DNA from: Algoriphagus faecimaris
GTDB lineage: Bacteria; Bacteroidota; Bacteroidia; Cytophagales; Cyclobacteriaceae
Assembly (NCBI RefSeq): GCF_900101705.1
Contig: NZ_FNAC01000017.1
Coordinates: 22,473 to 86,472 of the forward strand
Length of the DNA stretch: 64,000 nucleotides
Reading direction: 5' to 3'
Of this stretch, positions 63,481 to 64,000 are shown piece by piece (the first letter of the stretch is position 1; the number at the start of each line of letters is the position of its first letter). Position numbers and translations under genes: made by a program. Below the pieces are notes generated by a model. It was not told where the DNA came from. It searched no databases and saw only the letters and a list, made by a program, of their open reading frames with translations.

Positions 63481-63875
63481 AATAATTCATATTTTAAGTC
63501 ATTATTTAACTTAAAGGCCCCTTCTGGGTGTAGCAATATCATGATCGGGACTAGGCGTATGTTTATAACTACGCCTTCCTATCCAAACAAATTTGTAATT
63601 TGTTTATGAAACAAGGAGTCGAATCAAACGGAGAGAAGTATTCCAATTGAGTCTTAGGTTGTAAATGGTAAGTAGTAAGTAGGAGGTGGGTTGAAATGAG
63701 ATAAGGGGTAAATTGTAGGCATTGGTTTGCTTTTGACACAAATCACGATCTTTGAGCCGGTTTTAAATTAAAGGGCTAATGGATCGGCTATTTTCAGAAC
63801 GTGAATCAGAAAGCTGATTTCTTTAAAGGATGATTTCTTTATTTTCCTACAAATATATATTCCCGCTAAATTTAA
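63481..63875. other. 395-bp gap with hairpins between module and second leader copy
   Basis: No coding frame is supported. Two hairpins lie side by side: AGGCGTA...TACGCCT (63553-63576, loop GTTTATAAC plus one) and AAACAAATT-TGT-AATTTGTTT (63585-63605). The rest is AT-rich with runs such as AAGTAGTAAGTAGGAGG. The hairpins resemble REP-like sequences that can be left by or served by REP-associated transposases; no transposase is in the window. Confidence 0.5.
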
Positions 63876-64000
63876 CGTTTGACTTTTCCAAGAATCGAAA
63901 ATAAATTAAAAATAGTTGAAATACGATTGTTTATTATGTTAGTTTAAGGAATTGCAAAATAAACTAATGAATATGGGTGGTGGCATATAAGAACTCAAAA
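63876..64000 (+). repeat. Leader repeat copy B (runs to window end)
   Basis: This is 125 bp matching 61217-61341 without gaps, with four mismatches. The 95 bp at 63906-64000 are identical to copy A. The repeat is cut by the window end, so its true length is unknown. By analogy with copy A, a peptide gene is expected to begin about 145 bp past the end. Confidence 0.85.

Overview
The window looks like the chromosome of a free-living Bacteroidota, order Cytophagales, most likely Cyclobacteriaceae (Algoriphagus-like). The evidence is a PorX response regulator of type IX secretion, a SusC/SusD pair, the long Bacteroidota form of PurF, several Bacteroidota-restricted families (DUF4924, DUF4260, HTH_34-type winged helix, DUF1080), weak Shine-Dalgarno signals with some TTG/GTG starts, and promoters of the TTTG-N18..20-TAnnTTTG type. 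The genus is an inference. There is no rRNA, CRISPR array or intact transposase.

Layout. 1-4612: an HD phosphohydrolase (cut by the window start), then porX-tsaE-ald, with a lone receiver protein facing it. 4814-10946: a tightly overlapping four-gene operon of an E1/ThiF-nitroreductase fusion, a GNAT-fold enzyme, a 7TMR-DISM histidine kinase and a receiver-kinase hybrid. 11020-14618: pyrophosphatase, a small membrane protein, ACP phosphodiesterase and an Upf1-like helicase. 14741-17225: a small secreted peptide, a lipoprotein and a secreted protein. 17287-21454: DUF4924, a palindrome-rich intergenic region, lepA, a four-helix-bundle gene, folD and tRNA-Leu(GAG). 21520-23046: an unassigned coiled-coil plus beta-helix-like protein beside the tRNA. 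23399-34843: DsrE-like protein, purF, M42 peptidase, App1-type phosphatase, diacylglycerol-kinase-like protein, DUF1080 lipoprotein, TPR histidine kinase and valS. 35051-43019: SusD/SusC, CocE-type hydrolase and fahA. 43097-45426: exported GDPD, a 35-residue membrane protein, an exported flavodoxin and a divergent flavin reductase. 45501-49137: an epimerase-like lipoprotein and a four-gene membrane/HTH cluster with a shared operator. 49323-60800: envelope proteins, two exported esterases (one a double hydrolase), metallophosphoesterase, amidohydrolase, an acidic orphan protein, a DUF4160/DUF2442 pair and aguB-aguA for putrescine synthesis. 60801-64000: an AT-rich accessory region with MITE-like repeats and a Cys-rich peptide, propeller and thioredoxin-like module.

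The most interesting material is the pair of small-secreted-peptide plus lipoprotein modules (14741-17225 and 61486-63480). The second has a 125-bp leader that recurs 2,659 bp downstream at the very end of the window. This predicts a tandem array that continues outside it. Second comes the 4.8-10.9 kb operon, whose combination of an adenylating E1, a nitroreductase, an acyl-homoserine-lactone-synthase-like enzyme and two sensor/relay proteins could be a signal synthesis and sensing unit. Third is a 23-bp operator (ACTTTG-N5-CAAAGT core) present twice around an HTH regulator gene.
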